From Bacteroidales bacterium (GTDB lineage: Bacteria > Bacteroidota > Bacteroidia > Bacteroidales > ML635J-15): DNA of 64,000 nt. Every line of letters begins with the position of its first letter. The first letter of the stretch is position 1. Location of the stretch: assembly GCA_017620015.1 (NCBI GenBank), contig JAFZRE010000033.1, positions 210,530-274,529 on the forward strand, given 5' to 3'. The translations under genes and the position numbers were made by a program. The notes beneath the pieces are model-generated. The model had not been told where the DNA came from. It made no database searches and saw only the letters and a program-made list of their open reading frames with translations. This document shows, one piece after another, positions 1-9,254 of this stretch.

Positions 1-257
1 TCTCCAATTTGTGGCAATCGTCAGTTGTGTTTGATGATGTTACGCCTTTTGTTGAAAAGTTTGTGGATGCCGACGAAATACTAGCATTGGACTGTCTTTC
101 GCTAGTTGAAAACAATCTTGGCAACCTATCTGGAGATTCGCTTGCACGCAGCCGCGAAATTATCAGAAGCAACTACGGTTCGTTCAACGGCATGAAAAAG
201 CAACTCGCCGAAGACTTGATTTCGATTCTCGAAAGCCGCAGCGAGTTTGATATTTAA
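1..257 (+). CDS. C-terminal end of an unidentified protein (5' truncated)
   Basis: The frame is open from the first bases of the window to a TAA at 255-257, so this is the last 85 or so residues of a gene that starts outside. The sequence is acidic and helix-like, ends in ESRSEFDI, and shows no motif I recognise. It converges on the phosphohexomutase gene with a gap of only 15 bases and no visible terminator. A short TTG-started version from base 9 is possible but unlikely, because the frame continues upstream. Function unknown. Confidence 0.6.
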   Translation, partial: SNLWQSSVVFDDVTPFVEKFVDADEILALDCLSLVENNLGNLSGDSLARSREIIRSNYGSFNGMKKQLAEDLISILESRSEFDI

Positions 258-272
258 TTTATTAACAATTAG

Positions 273-1616
273 TTACTTTACACTCTTAATAATCTTCTCC
301 ACCTGAGACTTTATGCTCTCAAGCAATTCCGTCGATTTTGCCTCGCACAAAAAACGCAAATAAGGCTCTGTATTTGAGGGACGTATGTTGAGCCACCAAT
401 CCTTGTACTCAATACGGTAGCCATCGAAATCGTAGAAAGCATCAGGTTGTTTCTGAACAAGGAAATGACCCACTACCCTATCCATAGCTTTCTGCTTCTC
501 GTTAACCTGGAAATTGATTTCACCAGAATTTTCGTAGTGGCTAATGCGTGAAATCAACTGCGAAACCGATATACCCTGCTTCTTCATCTTCGCAACAATA
601 CGTAGAATCAGCAAACTAGCAAGAATTCCCGAATCGGAATAGTAGAAGTCACGGAAATAATAGTGTCCAGCCAGTTCGCCACCGAAAATGCCGTCAACTT
701 CGCGAAGTTTCTTAGCTGCGTAAGCGCGACCAACCCGCCACATCACCATCTCGCTACCAAACTTAGCAACATACTCGCCCACTGCCTTCGATGTACGAAT
801 ATCTTGATATACCTTGCCCTTCAATCCTTTTTCCTCAAGGAAATAATGGCAAAGGACGGCAATCATAAGGTCGGGCGATACAAAATTGGCATTCTCGTCA
901 ACAAACATCACACGGTCGGCATCGCCGTCGTAAATCACACCAATGTCGGACTTGTGCTCGCGCACGTGTTGCTGCAGCATCACGCGGTTTTCGGGCATAA
1001 GCGGATTTCCCTCGTGATTTGGGAAAGTACCGTCAAGTTCGTCACAGATATACATAGCATTGTCGCCCAGCAACTTCTTGATAAACAACGCCGACATTCC
1101 ATTGCTACAGTCAACGCTTACCTTCAGGTTTGAAATGTCGGGAACATACTGGCGCATAAAGTCAAGATACTTGTCATACACCTCATAATCAATGACTTTA
1201 CCCTTGTTTTCCACAGGCCTGACATCGCCTTCCATCACAAGTTTCTCAACCGTCGAAAGCCCATCGTCGTAACCTACAGGAGTTGCATCCTTGCCCGAAA
1301 CCTTCAGCCCGTTGTGCGAGGCCGGATTGTGTGAAGCCGTAATCATCACCGAAGCATCAAAACCGAACTTTGCCGTAGTCCAATAAACTAGCGGAGTCGT
1401 CGATATACCAATATTATATACATCAACACCTGCATCGATAATTCCGTTCGTCAGATATTCAAAAATTTCGGGCGACGACACACGCACATCCCTACCAACA
1501 AGAATCTTGTCGCATTTCATAATCTGCGGAAGAAAAAATCCTATTTTATAAACATCTTCCTTTGTGAAATCTACGCCATAAACGCCCCTAATATCGTATG
1601 CCTTAAATGCTTTCAT
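273..1616 (-). CDS. manB: Phosphomannomutase / phosphoglucomutase
   Basis: Alpha-D-phosphohexomutase of 447 residues that interconverts hexose 6-phosphate and 1-phosphate for nucleotide-sugar synthesis in the cytoplasm. All four family signatures are present: the catalytic phosphoserine loop TASHNP (Ser95), the Mg2+ loop DGDADR (230-235), the sugar-binding loop GGELAGH (GEMSGH type) near residue 300, and the C-terminal phosphate-binding RPSNTEP (about 412-418). Length is normal for bacterial PMM/PGM. It is the last gene of a minus-strand run behind tilS with 33 bases between. Sugar preference (mannose or glucose) cannot be decided from sequence. Confidence 0.93.
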   Translation of the reverse strand: MKAFKAYDIRGVYGVDFTKEDVYKIGFFLPQIMKCDKILVGRDVRVSSPEIFEYLTNGIIDAGVDVYNIGISTTPLVYWTTAKFGFDASVMITASHNPASHNGLKVSGKDATPVGYDDGLSTVEKLVMEGDVRPVENKGKVIDYEVYDKYLDFMRQYVPDISNLKVSVDCSNGMSALFIKKLLGDNAMYICDELDGTFPNHEGNPLMPENRVMLQQHVREHKSDIGVIYDGDADRVMFVDENANFVSPDLMIAVLCHYFLEEKGLKGKVYQDIRTSKAVGEYVAKFGSEMVMWRVGRAYAAKKLREVDGIFGGELAGHYYFRDFYYSDSGILASLLILRIVAKMKKQGISVSQLISRISHYENSGEINFQVNEKQKAMDRVVGHFLVQKQPDAFYDFDGYRIEYKDWWLNIRPSNTEPYLRFLCEAKSTELLESIKSQVEKIIKSVK

Positions 1617-1649
1617 AGTTTTTGCTTAAAAATCCACCTATCTAATTAC

Positions 1650-2972
1650 TTATTTCTTAACACTCAACACATAAACTTCCTTCGTATCCTTATCGAACTT
1701 AAACCTTTCGTCGATACGCATTCCAACAACCCACACAATTTTGCCGTCGGACTCAAGTATGCGAACATTAGACTTTTCCACCTGCGACAATTTTTCATCC
1801 TTGAAAAAGTCGCTCAGTTTACGCATTCCCTTCATTCCCAACGGCATAAACTTGTCACCAAAATTCCATTTACGCAACGTAAGCGGAAATTTCAGTTTCT
1901 TGACATCAATGTATGCAACCTGCGGATTCTTGTCAAACACAAAATCGTCGTCACAATACGCAAACGAAATGCCAAAGCCATACTTTTTCAGTTCTCCAAT
2001 AGCAGAAATAGTTACTTCGGCATCGGCATCGACGACAGACGATTTCCGCACCTCGATATATTCACGATTACGCACGATTTCCATGCCGTCCATTTCGCAC
2101 TTGCGACCTGTCTGTGCCTCAAGCAGACACACCGATTCGCTTGCCAACGGCTTAGGAACCCCCTCGCCTATCAACATTTCGAAAAGTACGGTCGAAGGTG
2201 CCGCTGTCTGCATAATTTTTGCAACATCAATTCGCAGGAAACCATTGTCATTCGACATTGCAACCTCCTTTGCCCTACGCACATAATCGTTCATAATTCT
2301 CTCCGTTTCAGCAAAATACGAAACCGATTTCAATATATTTTCCTTTGCGGCAACGTTTATCTCCTCAAGCAGCGGAATCACCAGATGGCGAACCTTGTTG
2401 CGTGCATATTTGGTTGTTGCATTTGTCGAATCGTTATGAAACGGAATGTTGTCTTCCATTGAAATCTGCACTATATCAGCCCTCGAAACCTCAATGAGCG
2501 GACGGAAAAGTTTGCCTACCAGCGGTTTCATTCCCGAAACGCCACGGATTCCTGTGCCTCGCGTAAAGTTAAGGATTGCAGTCTCAACCTGGTCGTCGGA
2601 ATTATGGGCAAGTGCTATGTACGAGCAGTTTTCCTTCTCGGCAAGTTCGTAGAACCAGTCGTAGCGCAACTTCCGTGCAGCCATCTGGATTGACAGCCCT
2701 GTTTCGTCGGCAAACTTGTGAGTATCAAAGGTATTGACCGAACAAGGAACATACATCTTTGCGCACATATCACGAACAAACTGCTCGTCGCCGTCCGACT
2801 CGTCGCCACGCAACCTGAAATTGCAGTGAGCAACAACACATTCGTAGTTCATTTCGTTGAGCAAACTTAGCATAACCATCGAGTCGATGCCACCGCTTAC
2901 CGCACAGAGCAAACGCGTCCCTTTGGGAACGCCGTAACTCATAATCAACTCCTTAACCTTTGTCTTCTGCAT
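1650..2972 (-). CDS. tilS: tRNA(Ile)-lysidine synthase
   Basis: Modifies C34 of the CAU-anticodon tRNA-Ile to lysidine, using ATP, so the tRNA reads AUA. The N-terminal PP-loop SGGIDS is at residues 26-31, followed by the N-type ATP pyrophosphatase fold (ALAHNSDDQVET, RGTGIRG). A C-terminal TilS domain follows (RKWNFGDKFMPLGMKG, then KLSDFFKDEK). At 440 residues it is full length. The start overlaps the end of aat by 20 bases, which suggests translational coupling in an aat-tilS-manB transcript. Confidence 0.95.
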   Translation of the reverse strand: MQKTKVKELIMSYGVPKGTRLLCAVSGGIDSMVMLSLLNEMNYECVVAHCNFRLRGDESDGDEQFVRDMCAKMYVPCSVNTFDTHKFADETGLSIQMAARKLRYDWFYELAEKENCSYIALAHNSDDQVETAILNFTRGTGIRGVSGMKPLVGKLFRPLIEVSRADIVQISMEDNIPFHNDSTNATTKYARNKVRHLVIPLLEEINVAAKENILKSVSYFAETERIMNDYVRRAKEVAMSNDNGFLRIDVAKIMQTAAPSTVLFEMLIGEGVPKPLASESVCLLEAQTGRKCEMDGMEIVRNREYIEVRKSSVVDADAEVTISAIGELKKYGFGISFAYCDDDFVFDKNPQVAYIDVKKLKFPLTLRKWNFGDKFMPLGMKGMRKLSDFFKDEKLSQVEKSNVRILESDGKIVWVVGMRIDERFKFDKDTKEVYVLSVKK

Positions 2973-3633
2973 ATTCTGTAAACGGAAAATCTCCGTGTTC
3001 CTTTAAAATTTTCAAATATTCAGTCCTTGGAATCTCCTCTCCACCAAGACTTTCAAGCAAAGCCGTCTTCTGCTGGCAGTCAATCACAACCACACCGTTT
3101 TTCAGACAGAAATCCACAAGCGCACAAAATGCAACTTTTCCAGCATCGGTAACTTCGTGAAACATTGATTCTCCGATAAATACCTTTCCGATAAGGTTTC
3201 CGTAAAGGCCGCCAACAAGTTTGCCATCCTGATAAGTCTCAAACGAATAGCCGTAACCATACTCGTGAAGTTTGGTGTAAGCCTTAATTATGCTTTCTGT
3301 AATCCAAGTTCCCTCCTGGTCTGGTCGTTCAATCGTCGAACAACGGCGAATAACAGCCTCGAAGTTAGTGTTAATCTTGACGGTAAAGTTTCGGCAACTA
3401 CGTCGCAACGACTTGGAAATGTGAGCATTCTCGGGAAAAACAACGAATCGCGGGTCAAGCGAAAACCACAGAAGTTCCATATCCTCGCACGGCCACGGAA
3501 AAATTCCCGAACAAAGAGCCAGAAGTACCCTGTCGGGCGAAAAATCGCCACCCACAGCGACAAGTCCGTCACTGTCGGCTTCGTTAGGGTCTGGAAACCA
3601 TAGGAAATCATCTGGAAGACGATACAATGCCAT
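2953..3633 (-). CDS. aat: Leucyl/phenylalanyl-tRNA--protein transferase
   Basis: Transfers Leu or Phe from aminoacyl-tRNA to proteins with N-terminal Arg or Lys, marking them for ClpAP degradation. Family hallmarks are FPWP, LLWFSLDPR, GGLYGNLIGKVFIGESMFH and DCQ...LESLGGEEIPR. The frame is open to 3690, but I place the start at the ATG at 3631-3633 (MALYRLPDD, 226 aa): the 19 extra residues are cysteine-rich and unlike the family, and a TACCTTTG promoter element at 3641-3648 would lie inside that longer gene. The resulting leader is very short. Confidence 0.92.
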   Translation of the reverse strand: MALYRLPDDFLWFPDPNEADSDGLVAVGGDFSPDRVLLALCSGIFPWPCEDMELLWFSLDPRFVVFPENAHISKSLRRSCRNFTVKINTNFEAVIRRCSTIERPDQEGTWITESIIKAYTKLHEYGYGYSFETYQDGKLVGGLYGNLIGKVFIGESMFHEVTDAGKVAFCALVDFCLKNGVVVIDCQQKTALLESLGGEEIPRTEYLKILKEHGDFPFTEYAEDKG

Positions 3634-3640
3634 AGCGCGA

Positions 3641-3648
3641 CAAAGGTA
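3641..3648 (-). promoter_or_regulatory. Bacteroidota -7 element of aat
   Basis: TACCTTTG on the minus strand fits the TAnnTTTG consensus. Transcription would start only a few bases before the aat ATG at 3633. No good -33 box is seen. Confidence 0.4.
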
Positions 3649-3720
3649 AGCAAAAAAACAACTCGGCATATCCCCAAACAACAAAGACAAATCGAATATG
3701 ACACGTTTCTTTCATTTAGA

Positions 3721-3757
3721 TAATGTTATTGTTTATAATACAAACTGTTAACATTAT
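3721..3757. other. Inverted repeat in the aat-ppdK gap
   Basis: TAATGTTA (3721-3728) and TAACATTA (3749-3756) form an 8-9 bp stem around a 20-base loop just outside the start of a dispersed repeat. It could be an operator, or a terminal repeat of the neighbouring element. No tract of T follows, so it does not look like a terminator. Confidence 0.35.
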
Positions 3758-3760
3758 GAC

Positions 3761-3856
3761 AAATCCGCTGGCTGAGCTTGTCGAAGTCAAGGTGACGAAA
3801 TTATATAATGCACAATAACCTTACCCTTCGACCCTTCGACAGGCTCAGGGAGCGAA
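3761..3856 (+). repeat. Dispersed repeat family A, copy 1
   Basis: This 96-base block begins AATCCGCTGGCTGAGCTTG and ends GGCTCAGGGAGCG. Its outer ends are partly self-complementary. The reverse complement of 41044-41180 matches it along most of its length, including the inner stretch with CAAGGTnACGAAAT and ACCTTACCCTTCGA. A shorter relative lies at 50367-50423. It occupies the middle of the 410-base gap between aat and ppdK; apart from this, the gap holds the inverted repeat at 3721 and the ppdK promoter. Confidence 0.7.
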
Positions 3857-3995
3857 AGGGGGTGGTGATTAGTTTTTTAATGAAAGTTCCATGTGAATAC
3901 GGAGCAAAAACGCCCCTTATCACCCTAATTACCAAACAAACAGCTTTTTTATCAACAAAATGATGTTATATTAATAAGGTATAATTTTTTTTTAT

Positions 3996-4003
3996 TAATT
4001 TTG
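3996..4003 (+). promoter_or_regulatory. -7 element of ppdK
   Basis: TAATTTTG fits TAnnTTTG and lies 41 bases before the ppdK ATG at 4045. No clear TTTG box is seen about 20 bases upstream. Confidence 0.5.
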
Positions 4004-4044
4004 CGCCCGTTTTAAAGGAATTATAAATTAAAATTTACTGTTAA

Positions 4045-6774
4045 ATGAGTAAAGTAAAGTATGTTTACACCTTTGGTGGAAAGACAGCCGAAGGTAAAGC
4101 CGACATGAAAAACTTGTTGGGCGGCAAAGGTGCCAACCTTGCCGAAATGTGTTTGCTGGGACTTCCTGTTCCCGCTGGTTTGACAATCACAACTGAATGT
4201 TGTACAGCTTACTATGCAAACAACTGCAATCTCCCCGACACATTGATGGAAGATGTATGGGAAGGAATGAAGAATGTTGAAAACATCATGGGCATGAAAT
4301 ATGGCGACACCGAAAATCCTCTTTTGGTATCGTGCCGTTCGGGCGCTCGCAGCTCTATGCCTGGTATGATGGACACAGTATTGAATATAGGTTTGTGCTC
4401 GAAGACAATCCCTGGCCTCATTAAGAAGACAAACAACGAACGTTTCGTTTACGACTCGTACCGTCGTCTCATCATGATGTACGCTGATGTTGTTATGGAA
4501 AAGGCTGAAGGTATTGAACCTGCCGACGGCAAGGGAATCCGCAAGATCCTCGACGACATGCTCGACGAATTCAAGCACAAAAAGGGTTACAAGTCAGATA
4601 CGGAAATCACAGCAAGCGAACTTAAGCAGCTTGCCGAAGAATTCAAGGCTAAGGTTAAGGAAGTTCTTGGAACCGAATTCCCGGATGACGCTCGCGCTCA
4701 GATGGAAGGCGGTATCAAGGCCGTTTTCAAGTCATGGAACGGAAAGAAGGCTATCTCCTACCGTCGTATCGAAGGTATTCCTGACGACTGGGGTACAGCA
4801 GTAAACGTTCAGGCAATGGTATTCGGTAACATGGGCGACAACTCCGCAACAGGTGTTGCTTTCACCCGTAACCCAGCTACTGGCGACAACCAGTTCTACG
4901 GTGAATGGCTTATCAACGCTCAGGGCGAAGACGTTGTTGCAGGTATCCGCACCCCGAACCCACTGAACGATGACACAAAGAACGAACAGAACAAGCACAT
5001 GAAGTCGATGCAGGAACTTATGCCACAGACCTACAAGGAACTCTGCGACATCCGCGACATCCTCGAAAAGAACTTCCACGATATGCTTGATATCGAATTC
5101 ACTATCCAGGACGGCAAGCTCTATATGCTCCAGTGCCGTGTTGGTAAGAGAACTGGTGTTGCTGCATTGACAATGGCTCTCGATATGCTTCACGAAGGTC
5201 TTATCGACGAAAAGGAAGTTGTAATGCGCCTCACTCCTGCTCAACTCGACGAACTCCTCCACCCGATTCTCGATGCAGAAGACGAAAAGAAGCACACCGT
5301 AATCGCTAAGGGTCTTCCCGCTGGTCCTGGTGGTGCAGTTGGAAAGATTGCCCTCACAAGCGAAAAGGCTATGCAGTACAACAAGGCAAAAGTTAAGAAT
5401 ATCCTCGTAAGAGAAGAAACCAACCCTGAAGATGTTGAAGGTATGCGTGCTGCCGACGGTATCCTTACCGCTCGCGGTGGTATGACTTCACACGCTGCAC
5501 TCGTTGCACGTGGCTGGGGTAAGTGCTGCATCGTAGGTTGCGAAGATGTTAAGATAGACTTCAAGAAGGGCGAAGTTCACATTGGCGACAAGACTTTCAA
5601 GGAAGGCGACACCTTGAGCCTCAACGGTTCGAAGGGTTGGGTTTACGCCGAAGAAGTAAAGATGATTGACGCTACCGAAAATCCTCTCTTCCAAGAATTC
5701 ATGAAGCTCGTTGACAAATACAGAACCATGGGTGTTCGCACCAATGCCGACAATCCAGAAGATGCACAGAACGCTATCAACTTCGGTGCAGAAGGTATCG
5801 GTCTGTTCCGTATCGAGCACATGTTCTACGGAAAGAACAGCGAAAAGCCGTTGGAAAAGCTCCGCAACATGATTCTTTCGAACACAACTGCAGAACGCGT
5901 TGCTGCTCTCAACGAACTCGAACCTTATATCAAGGAAGCTGCAAAGGGCACATTGAAGGTTATGAATGGCAAGCCTTTGACATTCAGACTTATGGACCCG
6001 CCTCTGCACGAATTCGTTCCTCATACCGAAGAAAAGCAGCGCGAAGTTGCTAAGGAACGTGGTATGGATTTGGCAGAACTCAAGAGCCGTATCGAAGCAT
6101 TGCACGAAGTTAACCCGATGATGGGTCTCCGTGGTGTTCGTCTTGGCATCGTTTACCCCGAAATCACCGAAACTCAGTTCCGCGCTTTGTTCGAAGCAAC
6201 TGCAGAACTTATGAAGGAAGGTTTCGACCCGCATCTGGAAATCATGGTTCCATTGACAATCAATGTTAAGGAATTGAAGCACCAGAAGGAAATCGCCAAC
6301 AGAGTTAAGGCAGAAGTAGAAAAGAAGATGGGTGTAACAATCAACTACATGTACGGAACAATGATTGAAATTCCGCGTGCTACATTGGTTGCCGACCAGA
6401 TTGCAGAAGTTGCAGAATTCTTCTCATTCGGTACCAACGACCTCACCCAGATGACCTTAGGTTTCTCACGTGACGACGTTAACGAAATTGTTCACACCTA
6501 CGTTGACAACAAGATTATACCAGCCGACCCGTTCAACACATTGGATCAGGAAGGTGTTGGTCAACTTGTAAAGCTTGGTGTTGAAAGAGGCCGTTCAACT
6601 CGCGAAAAACTGAAAGTTGGTGTTTGCGGCGAACACGGTGGTGACCCTGCATCAGTAGAATTCTTCTACAAGGCTGGCATGACATACGTATCATGCTCAC
6701 CATTCAGAGTTCCAGTTGCTCGTCTTGCTGCTGCTCAGGCTGCAATCAAGAACTGCAAATGCTCTTGCAAGTAA
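4045..6774 (+). CDS. ppdK: Pyruvate, phosphate dikinase
   Basis: Reversibly converts pyruvate, ATP and phosphate to PEP, AMP and pyrophosphate; in anaerobic Bacteroidota it serves glycolysis and gluconeogenesis. Full length at 909 residues. N-terminal ATP-grasp domain (GGKGANLAEM; CRSGARSSMPGMMDT; the GEWLINAQGEDVVAG region), central swivelling phosphohistidine domain with GGMTSHAALVARGWGKC (His483, with the regulatory Thr two residues before), and a C-terminal PEP/pyruvate TIM barrel with FSFGTNDLTQ and GVCGEHGGDP (Cys861). Monocistronic: its own promoter precedes it and a strong terminator follows. Codon use is strongly biased (AAG, GAA, GGT), as expected of a highly expressed gene. Confidence 0.97.
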   Translation: MSKVKYVYTFGGKTAEGKADMKNLLGGKGANLAEMCLLGLPVPAGLTITTECCTAYYANNCNLPDTLMEDVWEGMKNVENIMGMKYGDTENPLLVSCRSGARSSMPGMMDTVLNIGLCSKTIPGLIKKTNNERFVYDSYRRLIMMYADVVMEKAEGIEPADGKGIRKILDDMLDEFKHKKGYKSDTEITASELKQLAEEFKAKVKEVLGTEFPDDARAQMEGGIKAVFKSWNGKKAISYRRIEGIPDDWGTAVNVQAMVFGNMGDNSATGVAFTRNPATGDNQFYGEWLINAQGEDVVAGIRTPNPLNDDTKNEQNKHMKSMQELMPQTYKELCDIRDILEKNFHDMLDIEFTIQDGKLYMLQCRVGKRTGVAALTMALDMLHEGLIDEKEVVMRLTPAQLDELLHPILDAEDEKKHTVIAKGLPAGPGGAVGKIALTSEKAMQYNKAKVKNILVREETNPEDVEGMRAADGILTARGGMTSHAALVARGWGKCCIVGCEDVKIDFKKGEVHIGDKTFKEGDTLSLNGSKGWVYAEEVKMIDATENPLFQEFMKLVDKYRTMGVRTNADNPEDAQNAINFGAEGIGLFRIEHMFYGKNSEKPLEKLRNMILSNTTAERVAALNELEPYIKEAAKGTLKVMNGKPLTFRLMDPPLHEFVPHTEEKQREVAKERGMDLAELKSRIEALHEVNPMMGLRGVRLGIVYPEITETQFRALFEATAELMKEGFDPHLEIMVPLTINVKELKHQKEIANRVKAEVEKKMGVTINYMYGTMIEIPRATLVADQIAEVAEFFSFGTNDLTQMTLGFSRDDVNEIVHTYVDNKIIPADPFNTLDQEGVGQLVKLGVERGRSTREKLKVGVCGEHGGDPASVEFFYKAGMTYVSCSPFRVPVARLAAAQAAIKNCKCSCK

Positions 6775-6794
6775 TTAGATTTCACATTAATAAG

Positions 6795-6823
6795 AAAAGG
6801 GAAGTTTCGGCTTCCCTTTTTTT
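6795..6823 (+). terminator. Rho-independent terminator of ppdK
   Basis: AAAAGGGAAG (6795-6804) pairs perfectly with CTTCCCTTTT (6811-6820) around a 6-base loop, followed by more T. It lies 20 bases after the ppdK stop. Confidence 0.9.
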
Positions 6824-6910
6824 GTATTTTTATATTGCTAAATTATTAATAGGTATATGCGAACAAAACACCAGACATACATCTGATGTAGCAAAACCCA
6901 AAAATAAAAT

Positions 6911-7204
6911 TTATTTGTCTTCCTCTTCTACTCCAAACGCTTCCCTCTCAACGAAATATTCGGGTTTCTCCGCCTTCATAAACGCCATAACATCCTCATA
7001 CGCATTGCAGAACTTGAAAAAATCCTCCTTGTACAAGAAAATTTTCTGCTTCTCATAAACATCATCGTGAATATGACGGCTTTCTGTAATAACCAGATAA
7101 TAGTCCCCTTTTGCAGTTGCCTTTACATCAAAAAAATAAGTCCTCTTGCCTATCGTTACCGAAGACGACTGCACATTTCTCTTCTTATTCTCAATAAAAT
7201 CCAT
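6911..7204 (-). CDS. PUR-alpha-like nucleic-acid-binding protein (DUF3276)
   Basis: Small basic/acidic protein of 97 residues belonging to DUF3276, the bacterial PUR-alpha repeat fold found in Bacteroidota and spirochaetes. Typical features are the beta-strand TYFFDVKATAKGDYYLVITESR, the IFLYKEDFFKF helix start and an acidic tail (GVEEEDK). Family members bind single-stranded nucleic acid; the physiological role is not established. Single gene, convergent with ppdK. Confidence 0.85.
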   Translation of the reverse strand: MDFIENKKRNVQSSSVTIGKRTYFFDVKATAKGDYYLVITESRHIHDDVYEKQKIFLYKEDFFKFCNAYEDVMAFMKAEKPEYFVEREAFGVEEEDK

Positions 7205-7310
7205 AATAAAATTTATTTATCGCCACAAATATAAACAAATAAGTTGGTTGTGCAATAAAATAAACAAAAAAAATTAACCGAAAAGATTATGCACTCTCTA
7301 ATTATTTGAC

Positions 7311-7318
7311 TAAATTTG
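7311..7318 (+). promoter_or_regulatory. -7 element of the nusB operon
   Basis: TAAATTTG lies 25 bases before the nusB ATG at 7344. It is probably the promoter for the whole nusB-to-djlA run. Confidence 0.5.
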
Positions 7319-7343
7319 CAGTTTGTAATAAAAAGTATAGACA

Positions 7344-8288
7344 ATGATTAGCAGGAGATTGGTTAGGATAAAGGCAGTTCAGACCTATTATGCTTTTGTT
7401 CAAGGTAATTACGACGGTTCGTTGGAAAAAGTATGGGAAGCTCTTGAAATGAGCATAGAAAAGTCATACGAACTTTTTGTAGAAACGTTCTGCCTGATTG
7501 TGGCCATTGCCGACCACGCGGAATACAAGATTGAATTCAACCGCAACAAGTTGCTTCCGACAGAAGAAGACCTAAATCCAAACCGCAAGTTCGTTGACAA
7601 CAAAATCATACAGGCCTTCCGTGCCGAACCGACCATCAAGAAATATATGGAAAAGGATTGTTCCAACTGGTCGGAACACTACGAATTCGTACGTGGCATA
7701 TTCAACAAGATGGCCAACTCGGAATTCTACAACAAATATATGCAGGACGAAAACCGAAGCATAAAGCAGGATGCCGATATGATTTGCAAAATTGTCAACA
7801 AGTATCTGGTTGAGAATCCCGACCTTGACACAATCCTCGAAGGCGAAAGCATATACTGGAACGATGATATCGAATTTTCGCTCAGCAACTTGATACAGAC
7901 TGTAAAAAAACTTAATGATGAAAATATTGAAAATTTCAGGCTCCCGTCAATGTTCCGCATTGAAGAAGACCGCGAATTTGCAAAGAAACTCATCAAGGAT
8001 ACCTGCCTTTACCGCAAGAAGTTCGATGAATTGATTGAAAAGAACCTCGAAAAATGGGAACTACAGCGCATTGCCTTTATGGACAGAATAATCCTGCATC
8101 TGGCACTTTGCGAAATGACTCAGTTCCCCGAACTTCCTGTAAGAGTTACCATTAACGAATACATCGACATCGCCAAGGGCTACAGTACAGAAAAGAGCGG
8201 TATATTCATCAACGGCATACTCGACAAGATATACAACCAGTGCAAAAATGACAATACGCTGAACAAAATCGGAATGGGACTATTATAG
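7344..8288 (+). CDS. nusB: Transcription antitermination factor NusB (long form)
   Basis: With NusE/S10, NusB binds boxA RNA in rRNA leaders. At 314 residues it is about twice the length of the E. coli protein, as is usual in Bacteroidota. The N-terminus MISRRLVRIKAVQTYYAFVQ corresponds to the RR..A.Q.LY start of NusB. The conserved NusB fold is in the last 130 residues (WELQRIAFMDRIILHLALCEM, PVRVTINEYIDIAKGYSTEKSGIFINGILDKI). The middle 150 residues are a helical insertion peculiar to the phylum. First gene of a plus-strand run. Confidence 0.93.
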   Translation: MISRRLVRIKAVQTYYAFVQGNYDGSLEKVWEALEMSIEKSYELFVETFCLIVAIADHAEYKIEFNRNKLLPTEEDLNPNRKFVDNKIIQAFRAEPTIKKYMEKDCSNWSEHYEFVRGIFNKMANSEFYNKYMQDENRSIKQDADMICKIVNKYLVENPDLDTILEGESIYWNDDIEFSLSNLIQTVKKLNDENIENFRLPSMFRIEEDREFAKKLIKDTCLYRKKFDELIEKNLEKWELQRIAFMDRIILHLALCEMTQFPELPVRVTINEYIDIAKGYSTEKSGIFINGILDKIYNQCKNDNTLNKIGMGLL

Positions 8289-8292
8289 TAAA

Positions 8293-8366
8293 GTCGCACC
8301 ACGGTGCGACTCAACAAGAAAATAATACAAAAAATTAACGTACAATCGCGGCGCGCCACGACTCAA
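8293..8366 (+). other. GC-rich palindromes between nusB and the DUF1573 gene
   Basis: GTCGCACC and GGTGCGAC at 8293-8310 form an 8 bp stem with a 2-base loop. About 35 bases later TCGCGGCGCGCCACGACTCAACAA repeats the same 3' flank (CGACTCAACAA occurs after both). This looks like two degenerate copies of a small palindromic repeat. No run of T follows, so it is not a classical terminator. Confidence 0.4.
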
Positions 8367-8377
8367 CAATAAACAAA

Positions 8378-8842
8378 ATGAAAAAATTATCTATCATACT
8401 AATCGCCCTGATGACACTTGCCGCAATATCGTGCAAAGAAAACAAGAATACCGGTGGCGGTGAATATAGCATCGACAACCCTATTTCCGCCGAAAACGTA
8501 AACGACGAAAACGCAGCAATAGACGGTCTTCCCATTATGACCTTCAACGAAACCGAATACAACTTCGGCACCGTAATCCAAGGCGAAAAGGTATCGCACA
8601 AGTTCAAGTTTACCAACACAGGCGAAGGCAACCTCGTCATTTCCAGTGTAAAGCCATCGTGCGGATGTACTTCGCCGAAATGGTCGCGCGAACCGATAAA
8701 GCCAGGCGAAGAAGGCTACATTGAACTTACTTTCGACAGTTCAAACAAAACTGGAATACAAAACAAGAACGTGCGCGTAGCAGCCAATACAATTCCAAAC
8801 GAACATGTGTTATACATAAGGTGTGATGTCACAACAAAATAG
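8378..8842 (+). CDS. DUF1573 lipoprotein
   Basis: Exported lipoprotein of 154 residues: the signal MKKLSIILIALMTLAAISC carries a lipobox with Cys19. The DUF1573 Ig-like domain shows its usual FGTVIQGEKVSHKFKFTN, SSVKPSCGCTSPKW and IELTFDSSNKTG motifs. The function of the family is unknown; it is often placed in the envelope. It lies between nusB and yajC, an order I associate with Bacteroidota (established pattern, from memory). Confidence 0.85.
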   Translation: MKKLSIILIALMTLAAISCKENKNTGGGEYSIDNPISAENVNDENAAIDGLPIMTFNETEYNFGTVIQGEKVSHKFKFTNTGEGNLVISSVKPSCGCTSPKWSREPIKPGEEGYIELTFDSSNKTGIQNKNVRVAANTIPNEHVLYIRCDVTTK

Positions 8843-8865
8843 TTAACTAATTTAATATCATTTAT

Positions 8866-9237
8866 ATGCAAAATTTAACATTAATTTTATTGCAGGCCGC
8901 ACAAGCAGGCCAGGAAGCTCCAAAGTCAAACATCTGGATGAACGTAATATTCTGGGTATTGCTCATTGCAGTAATCTATTTCTTTATGATTCGTCCGGCT
9001 TCAAAACGCAACAAGGAAGCTCAAAAATTTAAAGAAAGCCTCAAAAAAGGCAGCAAGGTAATAACCGCAGGCGGTGTTTATGGAATCATCGATGAAATCA
9101 GCGACACATACGTACTTCTCGAAATTGCCAACGGTGTAAAAATCAAGATAGACAAAAACTCTATCGTAAGTTTCACCGAACCACAGAACCAAAGCAACGA
9201 CGACAAGTCGAGCAACGATTCCTCAGAAAAGAAATAG
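8866..9237 (+). CDS. yajC: Preprotein translocase subunit YajC
   Basis: Inner-membrane accessory of SecDF-YajC. It has 123 residues: a short N-terminus, one transmembrane helix (VIFWVLLIAVIYFFMIRPASKRNKE, about 27-47), and a cytoplasmic domain with KKGSKVITAGGVYGII and VKIKIDKNSIVSF. An acidic/serine-rich tail ends the protein. It starts 23 bases after the DUF1573 gene. Confidence 0.95.
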   Translation: MQNLTLILLQAAQAGQEAPKSNIWMNVIFWVLLIAVIYFFMIRPASKRNKEAQKFKESLKKGSKVITAGGVYGIIDEISDTYVLLEIANGVKIKIDKNSIVSFTEPQNQSNDDKSSNDSSEKK

Positions 9238-9254
9238 CATAATAATGCAAGCGG

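Noticed and set aside
663..1133. 156-codon frame opposite the phosphohexomutase gene
   Set aside because: Antisense shadow of a well conserved enzyme; histidine-rich nonsense composition.
4732..5295. Long open frames on the strand opposite ppdK (also 5488-6282 and 4021-4578)
   Set aside because: They mirror the strong codon bias of ppdK, look like cysteine/phenylalanine-rich antisense translations and have no promoter or family features.
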